From NCBI RefSeq assembly GCF_014193695.1, contig NZ_JACHZR010000006.1:124001-188000 (forward strand): a stretch of DNA of 64,000 bases, given 5' to 3'. Every line of letters begins with the position of its first letter. Positions within the stretch are counted from its first letter, which is position 1. The translations under genes were made by a program, and so were the position numbers. The notes below the pieces were generated by a model. It had not been told where the DNA came from and ran no database searches. It was given only the letters and a program-made list of their open reading frames with translations. Below are positions 10,189 through 18,154 of this stretch, piece after piece. This stretch comes from Rhizobium sp. BK316 (GTDB lineage: Bacteria > Pseudomonadota > Alphaproteobacteria > Rhizobiales > Rhizobiaceae).

Positions 10189-10219
10189 AAGCCCGGCCAA
10201 CAACTTGCAGGCCGGGCTT
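10189..10219. terminator. Hairpin between convergent genes
   Basis: Perfect 10-bp stem AAGCCCGGCC / GGCCGGGCTT with an 11-nt loop between the aldo/keto reductase stop and the stop of the convergent oxidoreductase. There is no long T-run on either side, so termination strength is uncertain, but the position fits a bidirectional terminator. Confidence 0.6.
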
Positions 10220-10244
10220 GAGACATGATCCCAGCCGGACCGCA

Positions 10245-11234
10245 TCAGGCCGTCACGACAATTTTGCCGAACTGCTCGTTCGATTCCAGGAACCGATGCG
10301 CTTCGACGATCTGCTCGAAAGGGAATGTCCTTGCAATGACAGGCTTCAGCGCGCCGGACGCGAGCCCCTCGAATATAAAGGTCTTTGCAGCCCGCAGCCG
10401 TATTGGATCGCGAATGATCTCATGGACGAGATAGCCGCGCAGCAGCAGGCATTTGCCGAGCACGGCAGGCAACGGAAGCGGTGTTGGCTGCGGGCTCAAT
10501 CCACCATATTCGATAAGCATGCCGCCCGAGGACATCGCCGCCGTCAGCGGGTCGAAGATAGGTCCGGCCACGGCATCGAGGACGACACGAACACCTGCTT
10601 CTCCGGCGATTTCCTTTAGTCGTGTTTCCAGATCCTCCTCCTGCGAGGCGATGACATGCGCAGCACCGGCTTCCTGCAATGCAAGGCGCTTTGAAGAGGT
10701 TCTCGTGATCGCAATCGGTATAGCGCCAATCACGTTGGCGATCTGGATTGCGGCAAGACCTACACTGCTCGATGCAGCGGTGATAGCGACGAACTCCCCT
10801 CTTGAAAGTCGGGCGATATCGATGAGGGCGCCATAAGCAGTCAGATACGCCATCCAGAGAGCGGCAGCCTCCTCCCAGGAGATTGTCGGCGGGTGCCTGA
10901 CAATAGATCCAGCGGGAAATGTGACCAGTTCACCGTAAGCCGGCGAGCGCACCATTGAGATCGGCGGGATGATGCTGACGGCGTCGCCGGGCGCAAAGCC
11001 GTCTACGCCCTCCCCTACCGCCTCGATGATGCCTGCCGCCTCAAGACCAAGGCCTGACGGCAGCGGCGCGGTTTCGATATAGGTGCCGGATCTTAGCAGG
11101 GCCTCGGCCCGGTTGATCCCAAGAGCCTTGACGCGGATCTGAACCTGTCCCGGCCCTGGGGCGGGAATATCCATATCCTCAATGCGGAGAACGTCAGGAC
11201 CGCCAAATTCGTGAAAGCGGATTATGCGTGCCAT
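10245..11234 (-). CDS. Zinc-independent alcohol dehydrogenase / quinone oxidoreductase family protein
   Basis: A 329-residue medium-chain dehydrogenase/reductase. The N-terminus MARIIRFHEFGGPDVLRIED is typical of quinone oxidoreductases. The GroES-like domain lacks the catalytic-zinc Cys/His pattern and the structural four-Cys lobe, and has GINRAEALLRSG where zinc enzymes have Cys. The Rossmann segment is ITAASSSVGLAAIQIANVIGA near residue 150. The expected activity is NADPH-dependent reduction of a quinone or enone. It starts at ATG 11234, back-to-back with a LysR regulator 104 bases away, which is the classic arrangement for a regulated target. Confidence 0.92.
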   Translation of the reverse strand: MARIIRFHEFGGPDVLRIEDMDIPAPGPGQVQIRVKALGINRAEALLRSGTYIETAPLPSGLGLEAAGIIEAVGEGVDGFAPGDAVSIIPPISMVRSPAYGELVTFPAGSIVRHPPTISWEEAAALWMAYLTAYGALIDIARLSRGEFVAITAASSSVGLAAIQIANVIGAIPIAITRTSSKRLALQEAGAAHVIASQEEDLETRLKEIAGEAGVRVVLDAVAGPIFDPLTAAMSSGGMLIEYGGLSPQPTPLPLPAVLGKCLLLRGYLVHEIIRDPIRLRAAKTFIFEGLASGALKPVIARTFPFEQIVEAHRFLESNEQFGKIVVTA

Positions 11235-11274
11235 TTCCCATCAACTCCAAAACAATCGGACTGAATGTTCTATG

Positions 11275-11282
11275 CCAATTGG
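11275..11282. promoter_or_regulatory. Palindrome in the LysR/oxidoreductase intergenic region
   Basis: The 104-base divergent intergenic region carries the 8-bp palindrome CCAATTGG about 40 bases upstream of the oxidoreductase start. LysR regulators usually bind a T-N11-A dyad between such divergent genes. This is a weak candidate site only. Confidence 0.25.
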
Positions 11283-11338
11283 ATCGAGGGAGATAAATTG
11301 GGCTAGATGCAAGACAGAAGAAACCATGAGTTTGCAAT

Positions 11339-12238
11339 ATGGATCGTCTCACGAGCATGACCGTCTTCGTGAAGGCCGTGGATCTGGGTTCGTTTGCGGC
11401 AGCGGCAGCGGCACTCGGCATCTCCGGTCCGATGGTCGGCAAGCACATCCGCTTTCTTGAGGAGCGATTGGGGGTAAGCCTTATCACCCGGACGACACGC
11501 CGCCAAAGCCTTACGGATTTTGGACGCGCCTATTACGAGCGCTGCCGGGTGATCCTTGCCGAGACAGAAGCCGCGGATGCGCTCGCGTTCGACCATCTGT
11601 CCGAACCTTGCGGAAAGCTGCGCGTCACCATGCCCGTGCATTTCGGCCGGCATTGCGTGCTTCCGGTTCTGATCGAGCTTGCAAAGCGATATCCGAGCCT
11701 CGAACTCGATCTATCGTTCGGCGACCCGATTACCGATCTCGCCGATGACGGCTATGATCTCGCGATCCGCACCGGGGAACTCGCTGACAGGTCAGGCATT
11801 ATTGCGCGACGTGTCGCGCGCCAGCGCATGGTGGTCTGCGCCTCGGCGAGCTATCTCGACGCGCATGGCAGACCGGAGAAGATCGAGGATATCGGCAAGC
11901 ACGATGCAATCATTTACGCACGCACCGCGCGCTCCAGCCCATGGATCTTCCCGCATGAAGACCATGTTCCGGTAGAAGTTCGGCCGAATGGCCGATTGCG
12001 GCTCGATGATCTCGATGCGATTGCAGATGCGGCAACGGTCGGCATGGGGCTTGCCTGGCTGCCCTACTGGCTCATTCGCGACCGCGCGCAGGCTGGAGCG
12101 CTCGAAATCTTGCTGCCAGGTCAGCCGGAATTTCTCTATGACTGCCATGCGCTGTGGCTGCAGACACCGCACCTGCCGCTCAGGATCCGTCTTGCCGTCG
12201 ACGCTTTGGCCGCCGCACTACCCAAATTCATGGCTTAA
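11339..12238 (+). CDS. LysR-family transcriptional regulator
   Basis: A 299-residue regulator. The N-terminal winged helix-turn-helix (residues ~1-62) is MDRLTSMTVFVKAVDLGSFAAAAAALGISGPMVGKHIRFLEERLGVSLITRTTRR split by normal LysR spacing. It is followed by the linker helix and a periplasmic-binding-protein-like effector domain beginning near residue 90 (GKLRVTMPVHFGR). It is divergent from the quinone oxidoreductase, which it probably regulates in response to an unknown effector. ATG at 11339 is the obvious start. Confidence 0.95.
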   Translation: MDRLTSMTVFVKAVDLGSFAAAAAALGISGPMVGKHIRFLEERLGVSLITRTTRRQSLTDFGRAYYERCRVILAETEAADALAFDHLSEPCGKLRVTMPVHFGRHCVLPVLIELAKRYPSLELDLSFGDPITDLADDGYDLAIRTGELADRSGIIARRVARQRMVVCASASYLDAHGRPEKIEDIGKHDAIIYARTARSSPWIFPHEDHVPVEVRPNGRLRLDDLDAIADAATVGMGLAWLPYWLIRDRAQAGALEILLPGQPEFLYDCHALWLQTPHLPLRIRLAVDALAAALPKFMA

Positions 12239-12265
12239 TGCCGTCAAGCCGTCAGCGCGGGCGGC

Positions 12266-12299
12266 CAAAGAAAAGACCGGGCAAGAGTCCGGCCTTTCC
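12266..12299. terminator. Terminator between LysR gene and phytase-like gene
   Basis: Stem AAAGACCGG / CCGGCCTTT (one G-U) with an 8-nt loop, 12272-12297. On the minus strand it is followed by TTTTCTTT, so it is best read as the terminator of the phytase-like gene. Confidence 0.6.
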
Positions 12300-12318
12300 A
12301 TTTCATGAGACTACGAAC

Positions 12319-14520
12319 TCAGTTCGTGGCGGTCAGGTTGACCGGGAAGAACAGGGTCTCGCCGGAAGAATCGCTCACACCGTCGTTGTCGGTCACGGCA
12401 TAGGCCTTGCCCGATGCGTCGAAGGCGAAGCCTTCCAGCTTGTCGAGAACGTAGCCGTTGGTGGCCGACTTCAGGTCGCCGATGAAATCATGGGCTTCCG
12501 TCTTCTTGACGACAGGCAGTTCGCCGCCGAGCTTGCCGGGCTTCAGGTCGGAGATTGCGACCTTGTAGAGCTTCTTCAGCTTGGCCGCATCGCCGACGAG
12601 GTTGTCGCGCTCGATGATGTAGACGCTGTCGCCCTGGGCAGTGATTTCGGAGAGGCCGACCCAGCCGCTCTCGGTCTTGTCGAGCGGGTAGCGCACGCCG
12701 CCCCATTCCTTCTTCTTAGGGTTATAGGAGAGGAGCTTGACGAAGCCCTTCTCGTCATCGTTCCACTCGCGCTGAACAGCCATCCAGAGTGTTGCGTCGT
12801 CGCCAGTGCCGACGGTCGTCACACCTTCGAAGCCATAGCGGATTTCGTTGGCAAGCAGTTCCTTCGGCAGAGCGATCTCGGTCTTGATGTCGCCCTTGGC
12901 GGTGACGTTGTAGAGCGCATGCGGCACGAGGCGCTCGGTATAGCCTTCCGAAGCCAGCCAGAAGGAACCGTCGGCAGCGACAGCGATGCCTTCGATGTCG
13001 AGCTTCTGGGCCGGAGCGCCATCACGCTTGACGACGAGTGCGTCGGTGATGACGGCCGGCTTCCTGGTGGCGTCGATCGTGTAGATCGTCGGCTGCGAGC
13101 CGAGGACGCTGTCGCTGACGGCGTAGAGCATGCCCGGCTTGCCCGGAACGGCGGCGAGTCCCGAAAGGGCTGCAAAGCCGATCGGGTTGCCGTCCTTCTC
13201 GGCGGAGACGATCTGCGGATAGGCCTTCTCGCCTTCACTGCGTTCGTAGATCATGACGTGCGAACGCGTACCACCATCTTTGCCGAGGTCGAGTTCGTTG
13301 GCGGTGGCAAGCAGGTTACGCTGCGGAATGGCAATCGCGCCCTCCGGGGAAATGCCCGACGGCAGGATCTGCAGCAGTTCCGGATCAGCACCCGTATCCT
13401 TGTAAACGCCGACGACGGAAGCGCGCTCGGCGAGCAGGAAGAACAGGTTGTCATCGCCGAACTTGGCGGCTTCCAGACCTTCCGGCTCGACGCCCTTCGA
13501 CGAGGACCGGCTTTCCGGATAATGGCCGAGAGAGGCTACGGCGCGCTCGAAAGAGCTGCCGGATTCGAAGAGAACCTTGCCGGTCTTATCGAAGATGGTG
13601 AAGCCGCACGAGCCGCCCTCATAATCGCCTTCGTTGGCGACGACGAGGCGGTTGTCGTCCAGCCACTTCACGGCGTCCGGTTCGCGCTTGACGCCCTTCT
13701 TCTCGCCGGTGAATTTCAGGGCGCCATCACGCTTGGTGTCGATGCCCGAAAGGTCGACGCTGCCGGCGGTAAAGTGCGTCTTCACCGTGCCGGTCGTGCC
13801 GTCGAGAATGATGATCTCGTTGTTTTCCTGCAGCGTCAGGGCGATTTCGTTCTGGTTGTTGAAGGCAACGAATTCCGGCTCCGGATCTTCAGGGGCAACG
13901 CCTGCGAGACCGGTGAGCGCAACATGCTTGATCGTGCCGCAATCGACGGTGCCGTCGGTCTTGAGCTGGAAGACGACGAGGTCGCCTGCCGGCATCTGCG
14001 GGATCTTGCCGTCGTTGACCTCTTCATCGCGTTCGTTTTCGATCGCGATGGTGCCGAGCGTCCTGTCCTTGTTGAGAGCGATCGAATCGGGCTGGCCGCC
14101 GAGATCGCAGGTCGCGTCGATCTTCTTCGTGGCGATGTCGACGATCGCCAGACGGCCAGACGGCTTCTGCTTGCTTTCGCCGGTGTTGACGGCGACGAGC
14201 GCCTTACCGGCTGCTGTCGTGACCGAGGTCGGCTCGCCATCCATCATCAGCGCGCCGCCGGCCTTGGGTGCCTTTGCATCGGTGATGTCGATGAAGCCGA
14301 TCGCGCCGAGCGGGCTGTCGCTGTAGATCAGCGTGTTGCCATCCTGCGAAGCGGTGATGATTTCGGCCGAGGTGGTCGAAAGCTTGTCCTTGTCGGCCGG
14401 CAGGTTGGTTGCAACCGGGAAAGAGGCGATGCGGTTAAAAACCGGCTCAGCCGCTGCCGGGAAGGCAACGGATGCGAGAAGCACGGCGGTGAGCGCTGCC
14501 TTGCACGAGAAAGTTGTCAT
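12319..14520 (-). CDS. Exported esterase-like/phytase-family protein
   Basis: A 733-residue protein starting at ATG 14520 behind a GGGGGATTTCA ribosome site. It has a Sec signal peptide (MTTFSCKAALTAVLLASVAFPAAAEP), so it is expected in the periplasm or outside the cell. The body is repetitive beta-propeller-like sequence: an N-terminal half with WD/YVTN-style blades (FIDITDAKAPKAG, LAIVDIATKKID) and a C-terminal half with KLDIEGIAVAADGSFWLASEG and DKLEGFAFDASGKAYAVTDNDG, characteristic of the 'esterase-like activity of phytase' domain. A perfect PHO box lies 53 bases upstream of the start, so phosphate starvation should induce it through PhoB. A role in releasing phosphate from organic esters is inference; activity is not shown by sequence. 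Confidence 0.88.
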   Translation of the reverse strand: MTTFSCKAALTAVLLASVAFPAAAEPVFNRIASFPVATNLPADKDKLSTTSAEIITASQDGNTLIYSDSPLGAIGFIDITDAKAPKAGGALMMDGEPTSVTTAAGKALVAVNTGESKQKPSGRLAIVDIATKKIDATCDLGGQPDSIALNKDRTLGTIAIENERDEEVNDGKIPQMPAGDLVVFQLKTDGTVDCGTIKHVALTGLAGVAPEDPEPEFVAFNNQNEIALTLQENNEIIILDGTTGTVKTHFTAGSVDLSGIDTKRDGALKFTGEKKGVKREPDAVKWLDDNRLVVANEGDYEGGSCGFTIFDKTGKVLFESGSSFERAVASLGHYPESRSSSKGVEPEGLEAAKFGDDNLFFLLAERASVVGVYKDTGADPELLQILPSGISPEGAIAIPQRNLLATANELDLGKDGGTRSHVMIYERSEGEKAYPQIVSAEKDGNPIGFAALSGLAAVPGKPGMLYAVSDSVLGSQPTIYTIDATRKPAVITDALVVKRDGAPAQKLDIEGIAVAADGSFWLASEGYTERLVPHALYNVTAKGDIKTEIALPKELLANEIRYGFEGVTTVGTGDDATLWMAVQREWNDDEKGFVKLLSYNPKKKEWGGVRYPLDKTESGWVGLSEITAQGDSVYIIERDNLVGDAAKLKKLYKVAISDLKPGKLGGELPVVKKTEAHDFIGDLKSATNGYVLDKLEGFAFDASGKAYAVTDNDGVSDSSGETLFFPVNLTATN

Positions 14521-14572
14521 TGAAATCCCCCAATGTCGAAAAAATCGAACAGAGGGTTTTTGCGGGACTGGC

Positions 14573-14590
14573 ATGACAGAGACATGACAG
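14573..14590 (-). promoter_or_regulatory. Perfect PHO box (PhoB operator)
   Basis: On the minus strand the sequence reads CTGTCAT, GTCT, CTGTCAT: two identical 7-mers at 11-base spacing, matching the proteobacterial PhoB-box consensus exactly. It sits 53-70 bases upstream of the phytase-like gene, where it could replace the -35 element. Confidence 0.9.
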
Positions 14591-14615
14591 CCTGCGACAT
14601 TTTATACAGTTTGTG

Positions 14616-14723
14616 TCAGCCCGATTCCCGCTCCCGGCGCATCTCGTTGCGCATGATGAAAAGCGATGCGCCGAGGATGATTGCGGCGCCCAGCCACAAA
14701 TAGCCGGCCCCGCCCTGAGAACG
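14616..14723 (-). pseudogene. Remnant of a DMT/EamA-family transporter (C-terminal fragment)
   Basis: The minus-strand frame ending at the TGA 14616-14618 reads ...GGAGYLWLGAAIILGASLFI followed by MRNEMRRERESG. This resembles the last transmembrane helix and basic tail of EamA/DMT exporters (pattern WxWLGAxLIxxSxLYIxxRE). The frame is closed by a stop at 14724-14726 and no start codon is available, so this is about 35 codons of a lost gene. The call rests on a short match. Confidence 0.45.
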
Positions 14724-14763
14724 TCACCGTCGTAAAACAAAGCGCAACATGCGGCATGCGGCG

Positions 14764-14798
14764 AAAAGAAAAAGGGGTCCGGCAATGCCGAACCCCTT
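14764..14798 (-). terminator. Intrinsic terminator of hupB
   Basis: Minus-strand stem AAGGGGTTCGGC / GCCGGACCCCTT (one G-T pair) with an ATT loop, followed by TTTTTCTTTT. It lies about 50 bases after the HU stop codon. Confidence 0.85.
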
Positions 14799-14846
14799 AA
14801 AATCCTGCGCGGCCGTTCTCGTTTACGGCCGGCGGACAATCTCGTA

Positions 14847-15122
14847 TCAGCCGTTGACGGCGTCCTTCAGGCCCTTGCCGGGCGTGAACTTCGGCACGTT
14901 GCGTGCCGGAATATCGACTTCGGCGCCGGTCGACGGGTTGCGGCCCTTCGTGGCAGCGCGATGAGAAACCGTGAAGCTGCCGAAGCCGGCGAGACGGATG
15001 TCGCCCTTGTTCTTCAGCTCAGCCTGCACGACATCGAAAACTGCGTCGACGGCAGATGCTGCGTCAGACTTCGTCAGTCCAGCCTTTTCGGCTACTGCGG
15101 ACACGAGTTCATTCTTATTCAT
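14847..15122 (-). CDS. hupB: DNA-binding protein HU
   Basis: A 91-residue nucleoid protein of the HU/IHF family that bends DNA non-specifically as a dimer. It begins MNKNELVSAVAEKAGLTKSD, contains the family signature GFGSFTVSHRAATKGRNPSTG, and has the DNA-embracing arm ending with the conserved proline in IPARNVPKFTPGKGLKDAVNG. ATG at 15122 follows AAAGGGGTGGAAAC. The gene sits just downstream of lon, a widespread arrangement, and has its own terminator. Confidence 0.97.
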   Translation of the reverse strand: MNKNELVSAVAEKAGLTKSDAASAVDAVFDVVQAELKNKGDIRLAGFGSFTVSHRAATKGRNPSTGAEVDIPARNVPKFTPGKGLKDAVNG

Positions 15123-15255
15123 GTTTCCACCCCTTTCTAAATGGTTTGAAACAACTCAATCTGTAAGCTAGGCGCGGAAATCGCTTTCATCAGGCCCGCC
15201 GAGAACCCAAAAGCCCTGCAAATCAAGGAAAAGCAAGCGTCTACATGACGTTTTC

Positions 15256-15289
15256 ACAAAAAAAGGCCGGCGTTTCCGCCGGCCTTTTT
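15256..15289 (-). terminator. Intrinsic terminator of lon
   Basis: Stem AAAGGCCGGCG / CGCCGGCCTTT with a 4-base loop, with T-runs on both strands (TTTTTTT after the stem on the minus strand). It lies between the lon stop (15332) and hupB (15122), so hupB probably needs its own promoter. Confidence 0.9.
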
Positions 15290-15331
15290 GGTGATTTGCA
15301 ACAATTGGGCATAAATGTGGCAACCACCAGC

Positions 15332-17752
15332 TCAATGAGCTATGGCGGCGCCTGCATCGTCAAGCCCTTCGACGGTCGCGATGACAGGCGTTTCGACCGT
15401 GCCATCCCATTCGATCGGCTCGGGGCGGCGGACCAGCGCATGCTTGATCACTTCACCCATGCGGGAGACCGGAATGATCTCCATGCTGTTCTTCACATTG
15501 TCCGGAATCTCTGCCAGATCCTTGGCGTTCTCTTCCGGAATCAGCACCTTCTTGATGCCGCCGCGAAGTGCCGCGAGCAGCTTTTCCTTCAGGCCGCCGA
15601 TCGGCAGGACACGGCCGCGCAGGGTGATTTCACCCGTCATCGCCACATCCTTGTTGACCGGAATGCCGGTCATGATCGACACGATCGCGGTTGCCATGGC
15701 GACACCGGCCGAGGGGCCATCCTTCGGTGTGGCGCCTTCCGGCACGTGCACGTGGATGTCGCTCTTGTCGAAGCGCGGCGGCTCGATGCCGAAATCGACG
15801 GCGCGCGAGCGGACGTAAGATGCCGCTGCCGAGATCGATTCCTTCATCACTTCCTTCAGGTTGCCGGTGACGGTCATGCGGCCCTTGCCGGGCATCATGA
15901 CGCCTTCGATCGTCAGCAGCTCGCCGCCGACTTCCGTCCAGGCAAGACCGGTGACCACACCGACCTGATCCTCACGTTCGGCTTCGCCGTGGCGGAAGCG
16001 CGGAACGCCCAGATAATCGTCGATGTTTGCTGCCGTGACGTGAACCGATTTCGTCTTGCCCTTGATGATCTCGGTGACCGCCTTGCGGGCGAGCTTCATC
16101 AATTCGCGTTCGAAGTTACGGACACCGGCTTCGCGCGTGTACTGCTGGCTGATCGCCATCAGAGCATCGTCGCTGACCGAGAATTCGCTCGGCTGCAGTG
16201 CATGTTCCTTGATGGCCTTCGGCAGCAGGTGCCGCTTTGCAATCTCGCGCTTTTCGTCTTCGGTGTAGCCGGCGATACGGATGATTTCCATGCGGTCCAT
16301 CAGTGGGGCCGGGATGTTCAGCGTATTCGCCGTCGTGATGAACATCACGTCCGACAGGTCGTATTCGACTTCCAGGTAATGGTCCATGAAGGTCGAGTTC
16401 TGAGCCGGGTCGAGCACTTCCAGCAGAGCCGAAGACGGATCGCCGCGATAGTCCTGGCCGAGCTTGTCGATCTCATCGAGCAGGAACAACGGATTGGACT
16501 TCTTCGCCTTCTTCATCGACTGGATGACCTTGCCGGGCATCGAGCCGATATAGGTGCGGCGGTGACCGCGGATTTCGGCTTCGTCACGGACGCCGCCGAG
16601 AGCCATGCGGACATATTCACGGCCGGTTGCCTTGGCGATCGACTGGGCGAGCGAGGTCTTGCCGACGCCCGGAGGGCCGACGAGGCACAGGATCGGACCC
16701 TTGATCTTGGTGGCGCGAGCCTGGACCGCCAGATACTCGACGATGCGCTCCTTGACCTTTTCGAGACCGAAGTGATCGGCTTCGAGGATCTTTTCGGCAT
16801 TGTTGAGATCGGCCTTGATCTTCGACTTCTTGCCCCAGGGGATACCGAGCAGCCAGTCCAGATAGTTGCGCACGACAGTGGCTTCAGCCGACATCGGGCT
16901 CATCTGGCGCAGCTTCTTCAGCTCGGCGTCAGCCTTTTCACGGGCTTCCTTGGACAGCTTCGTCTTGGCGATGCGCTCTTCCAGTTCGCTCATCTCGTCG
17001 CGGCCTTCCTCGCCGTCGCCGAGTTCCTTCTGGATCGCCTTCATCTGCTCATTCAGGTAGTATTCGCGCTGGGTCTTCTCCATCTGGCGCTTGACGCGCG
17101 AGCGGATGCGCTTTTCGACCTGCAGGACCGAGATCTCGCCTTCCATGAAGCCGAGCGCCTTTTCGAGGCGGGCCTTGACGCTGGTGGTTTCCAGCATCTC
17201 CTGCTTCTCGGTGATCTTGATCGACAGGTGCGAGGCAACCGTATCGGCGAGCTTGGAATAGTCGTCGATCTGGCTGGCCGCACCGACAACCTCGGGCGAA
17301 ATCTTCTTGTTGAGCTTCACGTAGCTCTCGAATTCCGAGACGACGGAACGGGAGAGCGCTTCCAGCTCGACCGGATCGTCATGCGGCTCATCGAGCACAT
17401 GGCCGAGGGCTTCGTAGAAATCTTCGCGGCTCGTGTAGCTGTCGATCTCGGCGCGGGCGCGGCCTTCGACCAGAACCTTGACGGTGCCGTCAGGCAGCTT
17501 CAGGAGCTGCAGCACGTTCGCGACCGTACCGACGCGGTGGATCGCAGACGGATCCGGATCATCATCGCTGGCGTTGATCTGGGTGACCAGCATGATCTGC
17601 TTGTCGGAGCCCATGACCTCTTCGAGCGCGCGGATCGACTTTTCCCGCCCGACGAACAGCGGCACGATCATATGGGGGAAAACCACGATGTCGCGCAGAG
17701 GAAGAACAGGATAGGCGGTGCTGGTGCTCGCTACAGACGTTTTCTTCGTCAT
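15332..17752 (-). CDS. lon: ATP-dependent protease Lon
   Basis: An 806-residue cytoplasmic AAA+ serine protease that degrades misfolded and regulatory proteins. In order it shows the LON substrate-binding domain (YPVLPLRDIVVFPHMIVPLF at ~14), a coiled-coil region (~200-290), Walker A GPPGVGKTS near residue 360, Walker B LFLLDEIDKLG, and the protease domain with the catalytic serine in PKDGPSAGVAMA plus its lysine partner downstream. Length and order are canonical. The start is ATG at 17752 behind GAAAGGAATAAAA. A sigma-32-like promoter lies upstream. Confidence 0.98.
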   Translation of the reverse strand: MTKKTSVASTSTAYPVLPLRDIVVFPHMIVPLFVGREKSIRALEEVMGSDKQIMLVTQINASDDDPDPSAIHRVGTVANVLQLLKLPDGTVKVLVEGRARAEIDSYTSREDFYEALGHVLDEPHDDPVELEALSRSVVSEFESYVKLNKKISPEVVGAASQIDDYSKLADTVASHLSIKITEKQEMLETTSVKARLEKALGFMEGEISVLQVEKRIRSRVKRQMEKTQREYYLNEQMKAIQKELGDGEEGRDEMSELEERIAKTKLSKEAREKADAELKKLRQMSPMSAEATVVRNYLDWLLGIPWGKKSKIKADLNNAEKILEADHFGLEKVKERIVEYLAVQARATKIKGPILCLVGPPGVGKTSLAQSIAKATGREYVRMALGGVRDEAEIRGHRRTYIGSMPGKVIQSMKKAKKSNPLFLLDEIDKLGQDYRGDPSSALLEVLDPAQNSTFMDHYLEVEYDLSDVMFITTANTLNIPAPLMDRMEIIRIAGYTEDEKREIAKRHLLPKAIKEHALQPSEFSVSDDALMAISQQYTREAGVRNFERELMKLARKAVTEIIKGKTKSVHVTAANIDDYLGVPRFRHGEAEREDQVGVVTGLAWTEVGGELLTIEGVMMPGKGRMTVTGNLKEVMKESISAAASYVRSRAVDFGIEPPRFDKSDIHVHVPEGATPKDGPSAGVAMATAIVSIMTGIPVNKDVAMTGEITLRGRVLPIGGLKEKLLAALRGGIKKVLIPEENAKDLAEIPDNVKNSMEIIPVSRMGEVIKHALVRRPEPIEWDGTVETPVIATVEGLDDAGAAIAH

Positions 17753-17833
17753 TTTTATTCCTTTCCATCGTCCCGTTACCGGGCTCTTTGGCGCGGCCGC
17801 TTGGGACCGGCCGGCACTCTCACTTGTTGTTAC

Positions 17834-17862
17834 AAGTGGAGGTTCTGACTACGCTTTTCAAG
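17834..17862 (-). promoter_or_regulatory. Candidate heat-shock (sigma-32) promoter of lon
   Basis: Minus strand: CTTGAAA, 14 bases, then CTCCACTT, matching the sigma-32 consensus CTTGAAA / CCCCATNT at 7 of 7 and 6 of 8 positions (counting the N). It is 82-110 bases upstream of the lon ATG. A CACTTG / CAAGTG inverted repeat (17821-17838) overlaps the proposed -10. Start site and sigma factor are inferred, not shown. Confidence 0.5.
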
Positions 17863-18102
17863 CCACGTTAACGCCCGCGTTCCACGGTTGTGACAGCTTT
17901 ATTACATGGAACGCCAACACAATGAAGCGCCTATCTGGAGCGACGCTTACCATTTCCGAACCGCCTAAAATAACAACGCCAGCAACACGCTACGGAATCA
18001 CAGCATCATTGCCAAGGGTCATCGTTTGCGCAATATCGGCCAAGGCTGTTTTCAACCTTGCCCGCAACTATTATCAGCGCCCGGCACCCATTTTCAAATA
18101 GA
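17863..18102. other. Intergenic region upstream of lon, no gene seen
   Basis: About 240 bases between the candidate lon promoter and the clpX terminator. No ORF with a ribosome site or family resemblance, and no RNA gene, was recognised. Confidence 0.5.
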
Positions 18103-18129
18103 AAGGGGCCTGCACAAGGCAAGCCCCTT
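18103..18129 (-). terminator. Intrinsic terminator of clpX
   Basis: Minus-strand stem AAGGGGCTTGC / GCAGGCCCCTT with a short CTTGT-type loop, followed by TCTATTT. It begins 25 bases after the clpX stop. Confidence 0.8.
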
Positions 18130-18154
18130 AAAATAACGGCTCTCAACGCAAGCT

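Noticed and set aside
12154..14523. Plus-strand frame of 789 codons opposite the phytase-like gene
   Set aside because: The minus-strand frame has a signal peptide, a ribosome site and a PHO box; the plus frame overlaps the end of the LysR gene and has none.
15245..17848. Plus-strand 867-codon frame opposite lon
   Set aside because: Shadow of the canonical Lon protease.
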